Assembly: GCA_019454045.1 (NCBI GenBank)
Contig: SKCR01015036.1
Coordinates: forward strand, 1 to 64,000
Origin: Zanthoxylum bungeanum
Taxonomy: Eukaryota > Streptophyta > Magnoliopsida > Sapindales > Rutaceae
Reading direction: 5' to 3'
Length of the DNA: 64,000 nt
A program made the position numbers and the translations under genes. The notes beneath the pieces were generated by a model. That model was not told the origin of the DNA and made no database searches. It was given only the letters and a program-made list of their open reading frames with translations. Position 1 is the first letter of the stretch. Each line of letters begins with the position of its first letter. Below, piece by piece: positions 59,286-64,000 of this stretch.

Positions 59286-61011
59286 CATACCCTCCTCAAT
59301 ATTTGAACATTCCTCAGGGTGAAAAACCACCATCAACAATGTTAATTATGTATGTGTATGAATTAATTTAATGTACTTTGATAAAATTATTACATGAAAG
59401 TTTCATAGCATAAGAGATTTTATACACTTGAAGAGTGTATAGAAATCATAATAATGAAAATGAGACACAATGCATCAAAATGTATGTTACCAAAATAGAA
59501 ACTGGCTCAAGAAGCCAGCATGGTAGAGTACATCACTGAAGATGTTTTTGTCACAAATTTTTCTGTACTGTCAGAAATAGATCTAGAAACAGGATCTAGA
59601 AGATGTTTCGCTTCAGTTTATTTTCATGTTTTCAATTACACAATGTTTCAGTTGTTGTAATTTAATTCTTCCTCGCATTATAATTGTAATTACTTATTCA
59701 GTTTTGCTAACTCTATGCGAATTCTATCATTTATAAAATATTTAGTGTAGTATAGTGTGGCGTGTAGCAACAGTACTCATACACATTACAAGTAAAATTG
59801 GTTCATACAGTACGAGTTTGTACAAAAGTTTGTATACGTATCTTAGCCTATATAGTGAAGTGGAGAAGTTGATTGTGTAAACAAAAAGTGGACAAAATTA
59901 GTAAGTGGAAAGCGAGAAAGGAGGAAAGAGTCCAGTAGAAATTACCAAGAAAAATGGAAAAGATAAATGTCTTTGTGGGAAACAATGTAATATCTTCAAA
60001 AGAATAACGAAAAAGAAAGATTCTTAGGCCCAACGTTTTAAGAAAAGGGATATAAAATTTCCCAACGCTACAAAAAATACATATAATCCTTTATTTTTAA
60101 TAGATTTTGGTTGTTTTAACAATTAAATTATTAGTATTGTTTTAATTTAAAATAATAAAACTGACTAACGATTGAGGAACTGCATGATTATTTTTAAATA
60201 TTAAGAGGTTTTATGTTTGTTTTTTTTTTTTTTCTAAACATTAGGGTTCAAGTCTTTTTCCCAAAAGAATAAAGAGGAAAGGCACTAGAGATGAAGGTAT
60301 TAGATTAGAAAAAGCAGCCTAAAACTGTGGGTTATTGTTAATGTAAACTAAATTACGATACAAAATACAGTGCCTCAGCCATGCAATTAAAACCCTTCAA
60401 TCGAGGAACCCACTTGGCCACAAAAACATAAAAAACAAGAAACAATGTCAGTGTTTGTAATTTAAACCTCTTTATTTCCCATCTTGGATCTCATCTGACA
60501 ACAAACAGAAAGATCTTCTGCCAAAAGACTCCAAAAGTTTTTCTTATCCATTGCTCTTTGCTCCCTTTTTGATCTCTCTCTCTGATCTAAAACCAAACTC
60601 TGTCATATCAAATCCTTTATGTTCTTTTACAGCTAAGTCTGTTCCTTGTAAGATGGCACAGAGTGAAGGACCAAACATATTTAACCCAGATTCAAGGTAC
60701 ATAGCACCAGCAAGCCTCCATATTCTCTGAACTCACATAAAAGCTATTGCTTTCTTGTCTTTGAATACAACATTTCAGTTCATTTAGCCCATACCGTTTT
60801 GGTGTTTATCTGTGAATTGTACTTATTGATGGTGCCTGGTTGTTTTAGAGGCTATATATGTTCAAGAATTATTGTTGTGGTCTTGAAGCATGAGCATAAA
60901 CTGGAGCTAAGATTAAATTTGCTTCTAGTTTTTTATTTAATTTTGATGAATATAGTAATTGCTGGTTCCTTTGGATGATATAAAAAAATAATAATAATAA
61001 AAACAATAAAA
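59286..61011. other. Upstream region and leader of the PP2C gene
   Basis: Low-copy-looking, AT-rich DNA with no transposon similarity to the rest of the window. The stretch 60540-60650 is CT-rich (ctctctctctgatc) as in plant 5' UTRs. An ATG at 60653 opens a 25-codon upstream ORF that stops at 60730. A donor-like 'caaG/GTAC' at 60697 suggests a 5' UTR intron ending before 61012. These are inferences. Confidence 0.45.
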
Positions 61012-62516
61012 ATGTCACATAGTACTATATATGATTATATGATGTCAAGTGATTACTTGAAAATACCTTGCTGGAAACCATCTTTTGAAGATGAAGGTAG
61101 TGGTCGTGTTGATGGATTGTTGTGGTATAAGGATTTGGGGCCTCATATTTATGGTGAATTTTCAATGGCTGTGGCGCAAGCCAATAGTATTGTGGAGGAT
61201 CAGTGCCAGCTTGAATCAGGGCCGTTGAGTTCTTCGAACTCCGGTCCCCATGGAACCTTTGTTGGAGTTTATGATGGACATGGAGGACCTGAGGCTGCAA
61301 GATTCATCAATGACAATCTTTTCAAAAATCTTAAGAGTAGGTTACCTCCCTAATACAATGCTTAGCTATTTCTTCAATTTGATAGTTTTAACACTCAGTG
61401 CTAATGTTCTTATGTTTGTTGCAGAATTTGCATCAGAGCATCATGAGATTTCAGAAATTGTGATAAGAAAGGCTTTCTCAGAAACTGACGATGACTTTTT
61501 ATCCCTTGTGAAGAAAGAGTGGACAAGCAAGCCGAATATGGCATCCGTAGGTTCATGTTGTCTCGTGGGGTTGATATGCAACAGACTCTTATATATCGCG
61601 AATGCTGGAGATTCTCGAGTAGTCATAGGGAGGGCAGAAAGGTTCACTAGGGAAGTTTCTGCCATACAAGTATCCGTGGAGCACAATGCAAACATAGAAT
61701 CTGTGAGAGATGAACTTCATTCATTGCATCCCCATGATTCACAAATTGTTGTGTTGAAGCACAAAGTTTGGCGTGTGAAGGGCATCATACAGGTACATAC
61801 ATTCTTGCATACTTACTTTCCCCTGCTTGTAACAATTACTATTAAGGGTTCATGGAGCAGCATTAGACTCTTAAGCACTTACAAGGGAATCACATTTTCT
61901 CCGTATCTTCGTAGGTGTCAAGGTCCATTGGCGATGCATATTTGAAGATGGCCGAGTTCAACAGAGAGCCTCTAGCATCTAAGTTTAGATTGCCTGAACC
62001 TTTCAACAAGCCAATCATTAGTGCAGAGCCATCAATATTAGTACACAAACTCTACCCAGAAGATCAATTTCTCATATTCGCTTCTGATGGCTTATGGGAG
62101 CATCTTAGTAACGAGGAGGCAGTCGACATTGTACAGGAATATCCGCGGCATGTAAGTATGCATACTTCTGAAACTATTCCTTCTACAGAAGCACTACTTG
62201 GAGATGACTGCTAATACCAAAAAACCTGCAAAACAGGTTCCTCTCAAACTATTGCCTTGACTAAACAGTCTTGTAACTTGTAATGCAGGGAATTGCTAGG
62301 AGACTAGTTAAATCTGCACTGAAGAAAGCAGCTAAGAAAAGAGAAATGAGATTCTCAGACCTGAAGAAGATCGAACGAGGAGTAAGGAGACATTTTCATG
62401 ATGATATAACAGTCATAGTCATATATCTAGATCCTGGTTTGATCAATCAGAACTTCAACTGCAGTTCTCCTTTTTCGATGAGAGGAGGTACAGTGTTCCA
62501 CCCCCCTACTAATTGA
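61012..62516 (+). CDS. Protein phosphatase 2C, clade D type
   Basis: Four coding exons (61012-61336, 61425-61792, 61915-62151, 62289-62516) with GT..AG introns join to 1158 bp, 385 aa, the usual size for plant clade-D PP2Cs. Metal-binding and catalytic PP2C motifs are all present: [39 protein letters not shown] and HDDITVIV. The start CWKPSF…[24 protein letters not shown] and the middle '[24 protein letters not shown]' are hallmarks of clade D. These enzymes dephosphorylate Ser/Thr, notably the penultimate Thr of plasma-membrane H+-ATPases, and are inhibited by SAUR proteins during auxin growth. The first Met is uncertain, since in-frame Mets also lie at 61039 and 61042. No disabling change is seen. 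Confidence 0.93.
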
Positions 62517-64000
62517 TACTCAGCAATCTTGTTAGAGGTATCATCTATGGTTCATACAGAAACCTGGAGCTATCTTAAGCATTCTGAAAATTGTAGCAAC
62601 CCTTTTATTAGGACATTAATCAGTTAATGTTGTGTAAGGTTACAGATGTCTAGGGAAGAACAGTTCTCTTCACTGCTAAATATAGATCGAAAAATTGTAC
62701 TAGCATGAGAACATCAGTTGTATACAAAAAAAGATTTAGCAGAGGGTAACTGACATTATTGTATACAAACGTAAGAGTTGCTTGTCTAGTGAGAATGAAA
62801 TCTTTGTATGTAGATACAAAGTTCTTTTCCTCTTTATTTTTTGCCTATTTCTTTTTCTGTATTGTTTGTTTTCCAAAGGTGTATATATCGTTTTTTTTTG
62901 TTTTTTGGAATCGTGGAAACTCCGCCTCTAAATCACCCCGCTTAAACAGAGAAGGTAAAAATCCCGACTGTCCTAGGCTTTTACAAAAAAAAAAACCCAA
63001 AACAGACAATTACAAGTTATTAGTGTGTAAAGACTTGTACATGAGGTTTTCTTTGCGATTATTTTTTATTTAACAAAACAAAACGCAAGAACATTGAGAT
63101 CAACAGCAGAGCTGAATTAATGGTTGATAATGAAGATCACTCAAGTCAATGGTTGCATTAATTCTTCAATTAGAATTACACCACTTCAATTGAAGTTGCA
63201 CCTCTTACTCATACCTATTGAACTTTTCAATTTGAATTTCGAATAAATTCAATTAAAATGCTACCTCCTTAAAGTGAAATAACATCTTAGATAGAAGTGT
63301 CTTATCTTCTCATCAAGACATGTGACCCTTCACAGTTTGGAACACATTGTTTCAAGCTCGGTTAACTGAACTCACCAGTTCAGTTAGCTGAACTCATTCT
63401 TTTTCCCATCAATATTGAGTTCGGCTAAATTATCTTCTTCATTGCCTTGGTCCCAGTTAACCGAACTCCACTCAACGATTACAAATTATCGTTGGTAGGT
63501 ATTTCTGCCCAAACACTTCTCGGAAATTACCAAATGTAACGGAAACGGTTTAAGGACTCAGGAACGGACTTGAATTTTTAATTTATTATTATTTTTTTGC
63601 TTTTGTTTCATTGCAGTTCCGAAACTGCACATTTTTTCGGAACAGTAAAATAAAACCAAAACTGCACAATACAGTGCAACACCGAAACTCCTCACTACCA
63701 CTGCCAAAACTGTTGTTGTCATGAACTGCTCTACCGACCAAAACTACACATTATAGTGCAACACAGAAACCACTCCCTCACTGCACAATCGAATAATTCA
63801 CAATTATTTGATTATGCAAGTGAGTTAATAATTAGAATATTCAATTATTGTATGGATTCTTTTAATTAACGAGTAAATTCGGAGACCAAATGGATCAACA
63901 GTTCCGAACTCTAATAATCTCGCGATATTGATTATAACTCTTTAATCAAATATTAACTTAATTATTCCACTAAAAGCCTAAAGTTGCACTTTCGTCACTA
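62517..64000. other. 3' flank of PP2C; no gene recognised
   Basis: The likely 3' UTR runs from 62517. The ORF at 62759-63073 is low-complexity and unsupported. 63350-63480 repeats 'gttaactgaactc' phrases and 63600-63790 repeats 'cgaaactgcac' phrases. Neither resembles the elements to the left. Confidence 0.45.

Noticed and set aside
62759..63073. 104-aa ORF downstream of PP2C
   Set aside because: It is hydrophobic low-complexity sequence in the 3' flank (runs of F, S and K). No domain or start context is seen.

Overview
The window is nuclear DNA of a flowering plant, probably a eudicot. It is AT-rich, has spliceosomal introns, and is mostly Ty3/gypsy (Athila-type and Tat/Ogre-type) and Ty1/copia LTR retrotransposons. 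One ordinary host gene, a clade-D type PP2C phosphatase, sits near the right edge. Everything from about 1.3 to 59.3 kb is transposon-derived and mostly decayed.

Layout. 1-1304 is AT-rich and may be the end of a copia LTR. 1305-12935 is element A, an Athila-type gypsy element on the minus strand (gag, protease, RT-RNase H, integrase). Downstream of integrase, where Athila elements often carry an env-like ORF, it carries a LOG-like gene (cytokinin riboside 5'-monophosphate phosphoribohydrolase). A 487-bp hAT-type MITE sits in its 5' LTR. About 12.9-17.06 kb plus 56.9-59.3 kb is one older locus, C. It has a decayed 'putative gypsy-type transposon' gene with a coiled coil, a 129-bp tandem array and long terminal direct repeats. 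C was split by element B, a second copy of the LOG-carrying Athila family, now 17065-56901 with target-site duplication aatac at both ends.

Element B is a Russian doll. Its 3' LTR holds D, a Tat/Ogre-like element without recognisable pol but with tandem arrays (24647-31686, duplication gtgtg). The same LTR holds E0, a copia element (32932-56632, duplication atcat/atcac). E0 contains F (copia, 37639-42961, duplication ttagg) and E1, a full-length copy of E0's own family (44456-54221, duplication ctttt). E0's ends are inverted LTR palindromes, which suggests an inversion of its interior.

How it fits together. A and B share LTR motifs, a tRNA-Asp type primer-binding site, gag-protease and the LOG-like cargo, so the cargo belongs to the family and is not a single accident. 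B has lost RT and integrase but kept gag, protease and LOG. Both LOG copies are broken by different lesions, yet both end in the same basic plus LDLNL tail, which resembles an EAR repression motif. The PP2C gene (61012-62516) is intact by eye.
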